Shown one piece after another: positions 1-8,369 of a stretch of DNA of 64,000 bases. The first letter of the stretch is position 1; every line of letters begins with the position of its first letter. The notes under the pieces are model-generated. The model was not told the DNA's origin, searched no databases, and worked only from the letters and a program-made list of their open reading frames with translations. Location of the stretch: the NCBI GenBank assembly GCA_051209155.1, contig JBPJGB010000002.1, one strand, 5' to 3'. The stretch is from Actomonas sp051209155 (GTDB lineage Bacteria; Verrucomicrobiota; Verrucomicrobiia; Opitutales; Opitutaceae). The translations under genes were made by a program, and so were the position numbers.

Positions 1-408
1 CTGCAGGAGCTGCAGGACGGTCTCTTCAATGCCGTGCGCGACCTCGAACCCGCGCTCGTGCAACAGGTGCGCGAGGCGCTGCCCGAGCTCGTGCTCGAGG
101 CCACCCGCCGCCTGCTCAACAATTTCGAACCCGACGCCGAGCAGGTGAGCGCCATCTGCCTCGACACGCTCGAGCAACTCTATCCCGAGACCAACGGCCT
201 CGAGCTGCGCCTCAGCTCGCACGACGCCGACCAGCTCGACCAACTCAACCCCGACTGGATGCGCCGCTACCCGGACCTGCGCCTCACCCGCGACAGCCAC
301 CTGCGCCCCGGCGACTGCGTGGTGCACAGCCGCTTCGGTGTCACCGACGCCCGTCTCGACGCCAAACTCGATAACCTCGCCCACGAACTCACCAGCGCCA
401 ACGGCTGA
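1..408 (+). CDS. fliH: FliH, flagellar export ATPase regulator (C-terminal part)
   Basis: The frame is open from the first base of the window, so the N-terminus lies outside it. About 135 residues are visible, ending just before fliI. FliH binds the export ATPase FliI at the base of the flagellum, keeps it inactive and helps deliver substrates. The visible part has the acidic amphipathic helices and late conserved block expected of the FliH/HrpE C-terminal domain (ALPELVLEATRRLL, then ADQLDQLNPDW). Identity rests mainly on position directly upstream of an unmistakable fliI, as in most flagellar operons. The gene is likely translated with the operon. A related type III secretion stator is unlikely given the flagellar neighbours. 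Confidence 0.8.
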   Translation: MQELQDGLFNAVRDLEPALVQQVREALPELVLEATRRLLNNFEPDAEQVSAICLDTLEQLYPETNGLELRLSSHDADQLDQLNPDWMRRYPDLRLTRDSHLRPGDCVVHSRFGVTDARLDAKLDNLAHELTSANG

Positions 409-431
409 GTTTCTTTTTCTTTCCGCCTCCC

Positions 432-1769
432 ATGTCCGCCACGCTCAACAAGACCGCCGATCTCCGTGTGTTCGTCGACGCGCTGCGCACGCAAGTGAAG
501 CACGCGCCCGTATCACGCCGCGTCGGCCGGGTCACGGGCGTCACGGGCCTGGTGATTGAGTCCGACGGTCCCAACGTCGGCCTCGGCGAACTTTGCCGCC
601 TCTCCTCCGATCGCGGCGACTTCAGTGTGACGGCCGAGGTCGTCGGGTTCCGCGGCGAGCGCGTGCTGCTCATGCCGCTCGGCGAGACCAGCGGACTCCA
701 CGCCGGCTGTGAAGTCACCGCCTGCGATCGTCCGCCGTTGCCCAAGCCCGGTCCCGGTCTGCTCGGCCGCGTGGTCGATGCGCTCGGCAAACCATTCGAT
801 GGCCTCGGTGCCATTCCCACCATGCGCGGTGACGCCGCCGCGGCCAACGTGCCGCACCCGCTGCGCCGCCAGCGCATCAAGTCGCCGTTCGTCACCGGTG
901 TCCGTGCTTTGGATACGTTCACGCCCATGGGCAAAGGTCAGCGCGTGGGCATCTTCGCCGGTTCCGGCGTCGGCAAGTCGACCCTGCTCGGCATGATCGC
1001 CCGCAATTGCGAGGCCGATGCCGTGGTCATCGCGCTCGTCGGTGAACGTGGTCGTGAAGTGCGCGAGTTCATCGAAAAGGATCTCGGCGAAGCCGGCCTG
1101 GCCCGTTCCGTCGTCGTGGTCGCCACCTCCGACACCCCGGCGCCGCTGCGTCTGCGCGCCGCGTTCACCGCCACCGCCATCGCCGAGCAATTGCGCGACG
1201 AGGGTAAGAATGTTTTGCTGCTCATGGACTCCGTCACCCGCTTCGCCATGGCGCAGCGCGAGATCGGCCTGGCCATCGGCGAGCCGCCGGCCACCCGCGG
1301 TTACACACCCTCCGTTTTCGCCATGTTGCCGCGCCTGCTGGAGCGCAGCGGGGCAGGGGAGCGTGGTGCCATCACCGCGCTCTACACCGTGCTCGTCGAA
1401 GGTGACGACATGAACGAGCCCGTGGCCGACGCCGTGCGCGGCATCCTCGACGGTCACGTCGTGCTCTCGCGGGCGCTCGCCCACGCCAACCATTTCCCCG
1501 CCATTGATGTGCTGGAAAGCGTCAGCCGCCTCGTCGGCGACGTCTGTGCACCGGAGGATCGCGACGCCGTTTCCAAGGCCCGCGAGCACCTCGCGGTTTA
1601 TCGCAAGAACGAAGATCTGATCACGGTTGGCGCCTATCAGAAAGGTGCCAATCCCGGCCTCGACGCGGCCGTGCAACGTCAACCCGGCATCGTGAAATTC
1701 CTGCGCCAAGGCGTTCACGAGCACACCGAGCGCGACGCGTCCTTCACTCAACTCAAGGAGATCCTGTGA
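432..1769 (+). CDS. fliI: FliI, flagellum-specific export ATPase
   Basis: This 445-residue protein is the hexameric ATPase that unfolds and feeds substrates into the flagellar type III export gate. The Walker A motif GSGVGKST lies near residue 177 and Walker B is within VLLLMDSVTRFA. The ERGREVREF and PPATRGYTPSVFA blocks are typical of F1-beta-like export ATPases. Length matches the family (about 440). The start ATG lies 23 bases after fliH. The stop TGA shares its A with the ATG of fliJ (TGATG), indicating translational coupling. Flagellar rather than virulence-type identity follows from the neighbours. Confidence 0.97.
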   Translation: MSATLNKTADLRVFVDALRTQVKHAPVSRRVGRVTGVTGLVIESDGPNVGLGELCRLSSDRGDFSVTAEVVGFRGERVLLMPLGETSGLHAGCEVTACDRPPLPKPGPGLLGRVVDALGKPFDGLGAIPTMRGDAAAANVPHPLRRQRIKSPFVTGVRALDTFTPMGKGQRVGIFAGSGVGKSTLLGMIARNCEADAVVIALVGERGREVREFIEKDLGEAGLARSVVVVATSDTPAPLRLRAAFTATAIAEQLRDEGKNVLLLMDSVTRFAMAQREIGLAIGEPPATRGYTPSVFAMLPRLLERSGAGERGAITALYTVLVEGDDMNEPVADAVRGILDGHVVLSRALAHANHFPAIDVLESVSRLVGDVCAPEDRDAVSKAREHLAVYRKNEDLITVGAYQKGANPGLDAAVQRQPGIVKFLRQGVHEHTERDASFTQLKEIL

Positions 1770-2224
1770 TGAAGCGTTTCAGCTTTCCCCTCAAAGCCGT
1801 GTCCACCGTCCGCGTGTGGAAAGAAGCCAAAGCCCGCGAAGCCCTCGCGGTTGCCGTGCAAGCCTACGTCGATGCCGAGGAGCACCTCGCCGAACTTCGC
1901 CGCGAAGCCGATGAGCTCGAAGGCATCGTGCGCCGTGCCCGCGAGAACCATTTCAAGCCGGCCGACCAGGCCGCCTTCCTCCACGCCTACGGCATCGCCG
2001 CCAACGCCATCATCGAAGGTGAGCGCGGCGTGGCCGAAGCCAACGAAGCCCTCGAATCCGCCCGCGCCGATTGGCGCGACGCGCGCGCCTCGCTCAAGGC
2101 CGTCGAATCCCTCGAAAAACGCGCCCGCGAGCGCCACCGCCTCGAAAACGTGCGCGAAGAACAGGCCGCCCTCGATGAGCGCGCCTCCGCCCTGCACGCC
2201 CGCGCCGGCGGGTTCTATTCCTGA
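1769..2224 (+). CDS. fliJ: FliJ-like flagellar export chaperone
   Basis: A 151-residue, almost wholly alpha-helical protein rich in Ala, Glu and Arg, beginning MKRFSFPLKAVSTVRVWKEA. FliJ proteins are short coiled coils (about 145 residues) that occupy the centre of the FliI ring and recycle chaperones to FlhA. The N-terminal pattern F-x-F-x-L-x-x-V-x-x-x-R is the usual FliJ signature. I use the ATG at 1769 that overlaps the fliI stop; a GTG immediately before it would add one Met. The coding end is followed by a GTAG-type palindromic repeat. Confidence 0.85.
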   Translation: MKRFSFPLKAVSTVRVWKEAKAREALAVAVQAYVDAEEHLAELRREADELEGIVRRARENHFKPADQAAFLHAYGIAANAIIEGERGVAEANEALESARADWRDARASLKAVESLEKRARERHRLENVREEQAALDERASALHARAGGFYS

Positions 2225-2229
2225 CCCAG

Positions 2230-2255
2230 CTGTAGCCGGGGTCGCCGACCCCGGT
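2230..2255 (+). repeat. REP-like GTAG palindrome between fliJ and motE-like gene
   Basis: The sequence reads CTGTAG followed by the perfect palindrome CCGGGGTC-GCC-GACCCCGG. The same GTAG-headed hairpin recurs inside fliK (3661 and 4000) and, in inverted orientation, at 26593 and 35334. It could fold as a small hairpin in the operon mRNA. Confidence 0.75.
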
Positions 2256-2283
2256 TCTCCCCCGATTCCTCCCCCCGTTCCAA

Positions 2284-2892
2284 ATGAAAAAACTCTTCCC
2301 CGCTCTCACGATCCTGATCGGCGCCGGCATTGGACCGAGCGTCGGCCTCTTCGTGTTTGTGAAGGGGGCCGCGCCCTACATCCGTGAGGCGGCGGCCGCC
2401 CAGCACGACAAGGTGGAGGCCGTGATCATTCCCAAGAAACCGTGGGACTTTTGGACGGTCGAGATCGACAAGCTCTCCGATGAACTCGAGGCGAAGCTCA
2501 AGAACCTCGCCGATCGCGAAGCCGATCTCGTCGCTCGGGAAGCCCGTATGACCGCGGCCATGGAAGAGCTTAAGCAGGCGCGCGCCGAGATCGACGCGCT
2601 GCGCGACCAACTCACCAAACACGTCGGTCAGCTCAAGGAGTCGGAGATGAAGAACATCCGCTCCCTCGCCGCGACTTACGCCGACATGAAACCGAAGGCC
2701 GCGATTCCGCTCATTCGCGAGCTCTCCGACGACACGATCATCAAGATTCTGGCCGTCTGGAAGCCCGACAACGTGCGCCCGCTGCTCGACGAGATTTCCA
2801 AGAACGCCGCCGCCGATCCCGAAATGGTGCAACGCGCCGGCCTCTGGTCCGAACGCCTGCGCCTCCTGCCGCGCGACCCCGTCAAAGGCTAG
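2284..2892 (+). CDS. MotE-family flagellar protein (MgtE N-domain-like)
   Basis: A 202-residue protein with an N-terminal membrane segment (about residues 6-26), a coiled coil (about 58-120: KLSDELEAKLKNLADREADL and onward) and a C-terminal block, TYADMKPKAAIPLIRELSDD then IIKILAVWKPDNVRPLL, matching the MgtE N-terminal-like domain of MotE. MotE proteins are periplasmic chaperones or stabilisers of the flagellar motor and export apparatus, commonly placed between fliJ and fliK as here. I choose the ATG at 2284, which opens a basic signal-anchor (MKKLFPALTIL). Family assignment is fairly firm; the exact role in this organism is inferred. Confidence 0.75.
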   Translation: MKKLFPALTILIGAGIGPSVGLFVFVKGAAPYIREAAAAQHDKVEAVIIPKKPWDFWTVEIDKLSDELEAKLKNLADREADLVAREARMTAAMEELKQARAEIDALRDQLTKHVGQLKESEMKNIRSLAATYADMKPKAAIPLIRELSDDTIIKILAVWKPDNVRPLLDEISKNAAADPEMVQRAGLWSERLRLLPRDPVKG

Positions 2893-2972
2893 ACTCCCTT
2901 TCCCTCCACAACCTTTCCCCCTGGGAGCCACGGACGGCACCCGCGATTTGCCCAAGATGGGCCAAGCCATGA

Positions 2973-4997
2973 ATGAATTCGTCGTCCACTCCCTCCTTGC
3001 TGCCGTTCGGTCCCATGCCGACGGCCGATGCCAGCGCCGCCGCCAACGGTAAGGTCCTCTTCAACGGAACGCGCGGCGACGCGGCGATGCTCGCCGGTTT
3101 CGGCCCGGTGCCCGCAGGCCTGGTCTTCGAAGGCCTGGTGCCGTTGCAGACCACGCCGGTTTCGGCGGACACTCAGGCGGTCGTCGCCGCCATCCTGAAC
3201 GGCTCGCCCGCCGCGGGCACCGCTGGCGAAGGCGACGTCATGGCGGCGCCTCAGCTCGAGCAATCGGCCCCCTGGTCGCCGCGTCCGCCCAAGGCGACCG
3301 ACACCCGGCCGCTGCCGCTGGTGTCGGGCGAGTTGCCCCTGCCGGTCGAGAGCGAGACCCCGGTGCTCGTCACCGAGCTCACCGTGCCGGCTGAATCGGA
3401 CGAGCCGACGGAGATGCCGAGCACCAAGGGCGAGGAGCCCGCCCAGATGGTGTCCCGTCCGCAGCAAACGACCGTCGCTTTACCCGCTGCTCCGGTTCCG
3501 ACGGTGGTCGCGAACGCCAACGCTGGTGACGTTGCACCGTTGACCACCGCTGAACCCGATGAAACCGGGGACGCTGCCTCTGGACGCGTTGTCACTGCGT
3601 CGCCGTCCACTTCCATCGCCAAGCCGGCCTCCGTGAGGCCGGCCCCAGTCAAGCAACCTGCTGGTGCCGGGGTCGTTGACCCCGGTCGCGATGCCTCGCC
3701 ATCGACCACCGCAAGCGCAGTCTCACCGAGGCCGGCGACCATCCAGCACTCCGCTGGTGTGGAGGTCGTTGAAACCGGTCACGTTGCCTCGCCGTCGACC
3801 ACCACGACCACCGCGGCCTCTCCGAGGCCGGCACCAGCCCGGCACCCCGTGCTGCCCACGGCTACCGAGGGATCTGTTGCTGCCGACCTCGTTGACTCCG
3901 GTCCCGCCACGACGACTTCAACCGTAACCACCACGCCGGTCTCAGCACCGCCGCCAACAGCCCAACAGTCCGCGCCGTTCACTCCACTTCAGCAGTCTGC
4001 TGTAGCCGGGGTCGTTGACCCCGGTTCCGACGCCACGCCATCCCCGTCCACCGCGGTGCGAACCTCCCTGCCGGTTCAGCAGGCTGCCAACAGGGCCGCA
4101 GCCACCCCGTCTACCACCGCCCCGGCGCAAAGCCCGGCGGCGCCGCAGCCGGTGGTCGCTCAGCAGACCGCGGTCTCCGCGACGTCGAGCTCCGCCTCCG
4201 TCGCCGCACCGGCCACCCCGGTCCCGACTTCCGCCGCTCCGATCAACGCGACCGGCGCCGTCTCCGCTCAGGCCGTTTCGGCTCCGACCGGGGCGGGCCT
4301 CAATGCGGACCGTGATGCCGATGCCGAGGCTGACTCCGACTCCGCCATGCCGCGCACGGCAGATGTTGCCGGGCTGGTCGACGATGCCCCCGCCGTGGCC
4401 TTGCCCCAGCAGCAGGCCGGATGGAAAAAAATATTATTAAATGCTTATAAGCAACGGGTTAAACCTGAGTCGGAATCAGTTGGCATCAAAGATGCAAAAC
4501 CCGACGGCATCATGCCTACTCTGCTGACCACACCGTTCGCCACCGTCGAAACCACGGCGGCTGCTGCCCCCGCCACGACGGCGTCGTCCAGCATTCCGGC
4601 AGAGTGGGCGGAGAAGCTCGCGCAACTCACCGCCCGCGCCGATCGCCTCGCTCCGGCCCGCCTCGAAGTGAGCCTGCCGATGGACGGTGCCGCCGACCTC
4701 CGCGTCCGGGTCTCCTGCCGTGGCGGTCGCGTCTCCTGTGAGTTTCAAAACGTCTCGACCGAGATGCAGAACGTCTTCCTGCGCGACTGGCCGGGCCTCG
4801 CCCAGCTCTTCGGTCGTGACAACGCGCAGCTCCGCATCGAGCAGCCGACTTTCGTCAACCTCAACGATCCGCAGGACCGTCCGGGGGGTGACCAGTCCAA
4901 CCGCCGTCAACGCGACGAGCACGCCGCCCGCGATGAGGACGAGGCCATCGCCGCGTTCTTCGCCGCCCAACGCCAGACCAAGCCCCGCGCCGCCTAA
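2973..4997 (+). CDS. fliK: FliK-like flagellar hook-length control protein
   Basis: This 674-residue protein has a very long Ala/Pro/Thr/Ser/Val-rich disordered N-terminal region (about 1-480) and a compact C-terminal domain (about 530-640: PARLEVSLPMDGAADLRVRV and FVNLNDPQ) resembling Flg_hook/FliK-C. FliK is exported during hook growth, acts as a molecular ruler and triggers the FlhB switch. Position between motE-like and flgD supports this. Two oddities: a decayed tandem array of GTAG-palindrome units is read in frame (3621-4024), giving peptides such as AGVVDPGSDATPSPS, and an AT-rich island (4421-4505) encodes a Lys-rich segment. Ruler length is therefore partly repeat-derived. The start is the ATG at 2973; another ATG four bases earlier is in a different frame. 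Confidence 0.8.
   Translation: MNSSSTPSLLPFGPMPTADASAAANGKVLFNGTRGDAAMLAGFGPVPAGLVFEGLVPLQTTPVSADTQAVVAAILNGSPAAGTAGEGDVMAAPQLEQSAPWSPRPPKATDTRPLPLVSGELPLPVESETPVLVTELTVPAESDEPTEMPSTKGEEPAQMVSRPQQTTVALPAAPVPTVVANANAGDVAPLTTAEPDETGDAASGRVVTASPSTSIAKPASVRPAPVKQPAGAGVVDPGRDASPSTTASAVSPRPATIQHSAGVEVVETGHVASPSTTTTTAASPRPAPARHPVLPTATEGSVAADLVDSGPATTTSTVTTTPVSAPPPTAQQSAPFTPLQQSAVAGVVDPGSDATPSPSTAVRTSLPVQQAANRAAATPSTTAPAQSPAAPQPVVAQQTAVSATSSSASVAAPATPVPTSAAPINATGAVSAQAVSAPTGAGLNADRDADAEADSDSAMPRTADVAGLVDDAPAVALPQQQAGWKKILLNAYKQRVKPESESVGIKDAKPDGIMPTLLTTPFATVETTAAAAPATTASSSIPAEWAEKLAQLTARADRLAPARLEVSLPMDGAADLRVRVSCRGGRVSCEFQNVSTEMQNVFLRDWPGLAQLFGRDNAQLRIEQPTFVNLNDPQDRPGGDQSNRRQRDEHAARDEDEAIAAFFAAQRQTKPRAA
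3621..4024 (+). repeat. Decayed tandem array of GTAG-palindrome units inside fliK
   Basis: Recurring pieces are CCGGCCTCCGTGAGGCCGG (about 3625-3643), CCGGGGTCGTTGACCCCGG (about 3667-3685), degenerate copies near 3754 and 3872, and an intact CTGTAG-headed copy at 4000-4024. Spacing between successive heads is about 93, 118 and 128 bases. The array is in frame throughout and encodes repeated V-V-D-P-G-like peptides. The hairpins match intergenic copies at 2230, 26593, 26685 and 35274. Confidence 0.75.
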
Positions 4998-5016
4998 ACC
5001 CTCAACTTCCGTCGCC

Positions 5017-5469
5017 ATGCCCTCCGTCAATTCCACCACCTACCTGCCGGCCGCCGGGATGAGCCCTGCGGATACCGGACCGACCCGCGCGCCGAAGCAG
5101 GTGCTCGGCCAGGAAGACTTTCTCAAGCTGCTCACCGTGCAGATGACCAAGCAGGACCCCATGAAGCCGATGGAGGACACCGCCTTCATCGCGCAGATGG
5201 CGCAGTTCAGCTCCCTCGAGCAGATGAACTCGCTCACCAATGACTTCGCCATGCTGCGGGCCGACCAGCAGATGACCACCGCCGGCAACCTCATCGGCCG
5301 CGAGGTCACCATCGATGACGGCGAGTCCTTCATCACCGGCACGGTCGAAGCCGTCGATTCCTCCACCGAGGACGGCGCCACCATCGTCGTGAACGGCCAG
5401 AGCTACGACCTCTCCATGGTGCGCCGCATCACCACCCCCGGTGCCCCTGGCGCCAATGACACTCTCTAA
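5017..5469 (+). CDS. flgD: FlgD, flagellar hook cap / hook assembly scaffold
   Basis: A 150-residue protein with the canonical FlgD N-terminal core (QVLGQEDFLKLLTVQMTKQD, PMKPMEDTAFIAQMAQFSSL) that targets it for export and caps the growing hook, plus a short C-terminal part (LIGREVTIDDG) ending soon after. It is shorter than the E. coli protein (231), lacking the large FlgD Ig-like insert. The open frame continues upstream into fliK but the ATG at 5017 gives the expected N-terminus. It follows fliK by 19 bases and precedes the hook gene. Confidence 0.92.
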   Translation: MPSVNSTTYLPAAGMSPADTGPTRAPKQVLGQEDFLKLLTVQMTKQDPMKPMEDTAFIAQMAQFSSLEQMNSLTNDFAMLRADQQMTTAGNLIGREVTIDDGESFITGTVEAVDSSTEDGATIVVNGQSYDLSMVRRITTPGAPGANDTL

Positions 5470-5518
5470 AACCACCACCACTCAACTCATCCTTCCCACC
5501 GCTTAACCACCACCGACC

Positions 5519-6391
5519 ATGTCTCTTATCGGCACTCTCACCTCCGGCGTTTCCGCCATGCGCAGCTTCACCAAGGGCCTCGAGGTCATTGGCAACAACA
5601 TCGCCAACGTGAACACCACCGGCTACAAGGCCTCGACCGCCTCCTTCGCCGACAGCTTTTCCAACACCCTGCAGGGCTCCTCGCCCTCGTCGGGCACGTC
5701 CTCCAACACCGCGGCCGTTCAAGTGGGCACGGGTGTGAAGGTCGCGTCGATCAGCTCCCGCTTCACCCAGGGCGCGCTCACCACCACCGGCAGCGGCACT
5801 GACCTCGGCATTTCCGGCGCCGGTTTCTTCATCGTCGAGAATCCGGTCAATGGCGACCAGTTCGCCACCCGCGCCGGCAATTTCCGCACCGATGACCAGG
5901 GCTACCTCGTGACCGCGCAGGGCTTCCGGGTGCAGGGCCTCACCGGCGGCACCTCGCTGGCGGCTCCCGGCACGCTCGGCGACGTCCTCATCGGCGCCAA
6001 CCCGCCCGCCGGTGAGACCCTCAAGTCCTTCGCCATCGATAAGCTCGGCAACATCCAGGAGTTCTATTCCGACGGCACTTCGGTGATCACCAACCGCGTG
6101 TTGCTCCAGAACTACAACGACCCGAGCGCCCTGCAGAAGGAGGGCGACAATCTCTTCTCCGGCTTCGACGCCGCCGGCATCGTCGGCAACGACCCGATGG
6201 ACGGCACCACCAACGGCCCGGGCGAGGGCGGTCTCGGTTCCATCCAGGCCGGCACCCTCGAGCTCTCCAACGTGGATCTCACCGAGGAGTTCGCCAACAT
6301 GATCACGGCGCAACGCTCCTTCCAGGCTTCTTCCCGCCTCGTCACCGTTTCCGACACCGTGCTCGAGGACATCGTCAATCTGAAGCGGTAA
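5519..6391 (+). CDS. flgE: Flagellar hook / hook-basal body protein (FlgE-like, short)
   Basis: A 290-residue axial protein. The N-terminus MSLIGTLTSGVSAMRSFTKG with NNIANVNTTGYKA is the Flg_bb_rod signature, and the C-terminus SNVDLTEEFANMITAQRSFQ is the Flg_bbr_C domain; both helices polymerise in the axial structure. Placement directly after flgD argues for FlgE, the hook subunit. At 290 residues it is short for a hook protein (usually 400 or more) and closer to FlgF/FlgG rod size, so a rod role is possible. The surface-exposed D2-type insertion appears to be missing or minimal. Confidence 0.8.
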   Translation: MSLIGTLTSGVSAMRSFTKGLEVIGNNIANVNTTGYKASTASFADSFSNTLQGSSPSSGTSSNTAAVQVGTGVKVASISSRFTQGALTTTGSGTDLGISGAGFFIVENPVNGDQFATRAGNFRTDDQGYLVTAQGFRVQGLTGGTSLAAPGTLGDVLIGANPPAGETLKSFAIDKLGNIQEFYSDGTSVITNRVLLQNYNDPSALQKEGDNLFSGFDAAGIVGNDPMDGTTNGPGEGGLGSIQAGTLELSNVDLTEEFANMITAQRSFQASSRLVTVSDTVLEDIVNLKR

Positions 6392-6425
6392 TCCCTGATC
6401 CGCCTCCAACCCCCGCTGTATTCCC

Positions 6426-6992
6426 ATGGCCGATACACCCGAAGCAGCCGCCCCCGCCGCCGCGGCGAAGGGCGACAAGATGCCGTTCATCTCGCTGGTG
6501 CTGGCGCTCGTGCTCGCGCCCGCCATCACCTTTGGCGTCGCCAAGTTTGTGCTCATCCCGGCCCTCAAGGCCGAGCTCAACCCCGACGCGGCGCACGGCG
6601 AGGAACACGTCGCGGAAGCCGAGGAAGGCCACGGTGAAGAAGGCGGCGGCCACGGCGGCGGTCACGACGAGGAAGGCGAAGCCAAGGGCGACGCCAAGTC
6701 CTACGCCTTTGAGAACATGGTCGTGAACCTCGCCGGCACCATGGGCACCCGCTACCTCAAGTGCTCGTTTGTGGTCACCGGCCGCGACAATGGCCTGCGC
6801 TCCGCCTTCGACGCCCGCAAGGTCCAGCTCACCGATGTCACGCTCAGCGTGCTGTCCTCGCTCTCCCTCGTCGAACTCGAGGAAGCCGGCGCCAAGAACC
6901 TCCTGCGCGAACGCCTGGTGAACTCCTACAACCAGGCGCTCGGCAAGGCGCTCGCCGAGCAGGTCTATTTCTCGGACTTCGTGATCCAGTAA
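6426..6992 (+). CDS. fliL: FliL, flagellar motor stator-associated membrane protein
   Basis: A 188-residue single-pass inner-membrane protein: cytoplasmic N-terminus, membrane segment at about 19-42 (MPFISLVLALVLAPAITFGV), a low-complexity linker rich in His, Glu and Gly (about 55-90), then the FliL periplasmic domain (FENMVVNLAGTMGTRYLKCS, RKVQLTDVTLSVLSSLSLVE). FliL forms rings around stator units and affects torque. The usual position just before fliM is kept. The His/Glu/Gly-rich linker is unusual and could bind metal ions; that is inference from composition only. Confidence 0.92.
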   Translation: MADTPEAAAPAAAAKGDKMPFISLVLALVLAPAITFGVAKFVLIPALKAELNPDAAHGEEHVAEAEEGHGEEGGGHGGGHDEEGEAKGDAKSYAFENMVVNLAGTMGTRYLKCSFVVTGRDNGLRSAFDARKVQLTDVTLSVLSSLSLVELEEAGAKNLLRERLVNSYNQALGKALAEQVYFSDFVIQ

Positions 6993-7043
6993 GGCCGTCT
7001 TCGCGTCCTTTCACCCGCAACCCCTCAACTTCGCAGCATCTCC

Positions 7044-8093
7044 ATGGCAGACGACGAAGAGAACATCCTGGCCGGCGATGGCGGAGAGGCCGACAACCCC
7101 TTCGACATCCTCGACCAGAGTGAGATCGACAAGCTGCTCAACTCCTCCGAGGTCGTTGAGGAGCAGATCATGCTGCGGGCCGATGGCACCCGGATCAAAG
7201 GGACGTCTCTGCCGAAGGTGGAGGACTACGACTTCCGCAACCCGGTCTTTCTCACCGAGGTCGAGCTGCGTCGTCTGCGCCTCATCCACGAGGAGTTCAT
7301 CCGCTACCTACAGGCCCGACTCTCGCTGGTGCTGCGCATGGAGTTTTCGCTCAAGATGGCGAAGCTCACGACGCTCACCTACACCAAGTTCTGCGAGTCG
7401 CTGCCCAACCCGACCCACCTCTGTCTCTTCAAGGTCGACCCGCTCACCGGTGTCGGCGTGCTGGATTTCAATACCCGTCTGGCCCTCACCGTGGTCGACC
7501 GGCTGCTCGGCGGCCGCGGTCACTCGGTGAAGGCCGAACGCTACCTCACCGAGATCGAAATCTCCCTGCTTGAGGACGTCATCAAGGAGATCCTGGACCA
7601 ATGGTGCCACCAGTGGAAGTGGGACAAGGAGATGCACCCGCACCTCATCGGTCACGAGACCAACGGCCGCTTCCTGCAGACCTCACCGCGCGACGCGATC
7701 GTGCTGCTCCTCACCATGGAGGCGGCCTTCGGCGACTGCTCCGAGCAGATCACCATCGGCGTCCCCTACTACATGATCGAGCCGATGGTGAAGTCCATCC
7801 AGGCGCGCCGCGCCAAGGATACCGCCCCGGTCACCGTCCACATTCCCGACGCCATGTCGCCGCTGTGCGAGCACATCACCATGCCGGTGCAGGCGGAGTG
7901 GCCGGCCTTCGAGACCTCATTGCGCGAACTCATGGCCCTGCGCCCGGGCGACCTGCTGCAACTCCCCACCGCCATCACCGAGGAGACCCGGGTTTCCCTC
8001 AACGGCACCAACAAGTTTATCGGTCAGGTCGGCCTCGAAAACGACCGCGTGGCCGTGACCATTACCAAAAACCTACCTTCTGAGGAGCCCTGA
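7044..8093 (+). CDS. fliM: FliM, flagellar motor switch protein
   Basis: A 349-residue C-ring protein. The N-terminus has an acidic DQSEIDKLLNS segment, corresponding to the CheY-P-binding region of FliM (LSQDEIDALL type). The middle CheC-like domain (FNTRLALTVVDRLLGGRGHS) and the C-terminal SpoA/FliN-like domain follow. It binds FliG and FliN and sets rotation direction. Length is normal (about 330-350). It is followed four bases later by fliN, in the conserved fliL-fliM-fliN order. Confidence 0.96.
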   Translation: MADDEENILAGDGGEADNPFDILDQSEIDKLLNSSEVVEEQIMLRADGTRIKGTSLPKVEDYDFRNPVFLTEVELRRLRLIHEEFIRYLQARLSLVLRMEFSLKMAKLTTLTYTKFCESLPNPTHLCLFKVDPLTGVGVLDFNTRLALTVVDRLLGGRGHSVKAERYLTEIEISLLEDVIKEILDQWCHQWKWDKEMHPHLIGHETNGRFLQTSPRDAIVLLLTMEAAFGDCSEQITIGVPYYMIEPMVKSIQARRAKDTAPVTVHIPDAMSPLCEHITMPVQAEWPAFETSLRELMALRPGDLLQLPTAITEETRVSLNGTNKFIGQVGLENDRVAVTITKNLPSEEP

Positions 8094-8097
8094 TCCC

Positions 8098-8367
8098 ATG
8101 CCTGGAACAATGGATGACAAGACGTTCGATCTCGTGTTGGACGTGAAAGTGAAAGTCACGGTGCAGCTCGGCCACTGCCAGCTGCCCATGCGGGAGGTGC
8201 TCGACCTCGCGCCGGGCGCCGTGATTCAGCTCAACCAGCACGCGACCGACCCGGTCGGCCTCTACGTGAACGACAAACTCATCGCCTACGGCGAGGTCGT
8301 CGTCGTCGAGGAAAGCTTCGGCATCAAGATCACCGAGCTCGTCGGTTCCAAGCCCTCCGCTTCCTGA
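8098..8367 (+). CDS. fliN: FliN, flagellar motor switch protein
   Basis: An 89-residue protein made almost entirely of one SpoA domain: LVLDVKVKVTVQLGHCQLPM, REVLDLAPGAVIQLNQ, PVGLYVNDKLIAYGEVVVV, FGIKITEL. FliN forms the lower C-ring with FliM and docks FliH-FliI. Length agrees with minimal FliN proteins. The ATG lies four bases after the fliM stop, so coupling is likely. A second in-frame Met (residue 5) is a possible alternative start. Confidence 0.96.
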   Translation: MPGTMDDKTFDLVLDVKVKVTVQLGHCQLPMREVLDLAPGAVIQLNQHATDPVGLYVNDKLIAYGEVVVVEESFGIKITELVGSKPSAS

Positions 8368-8369
8368 GC

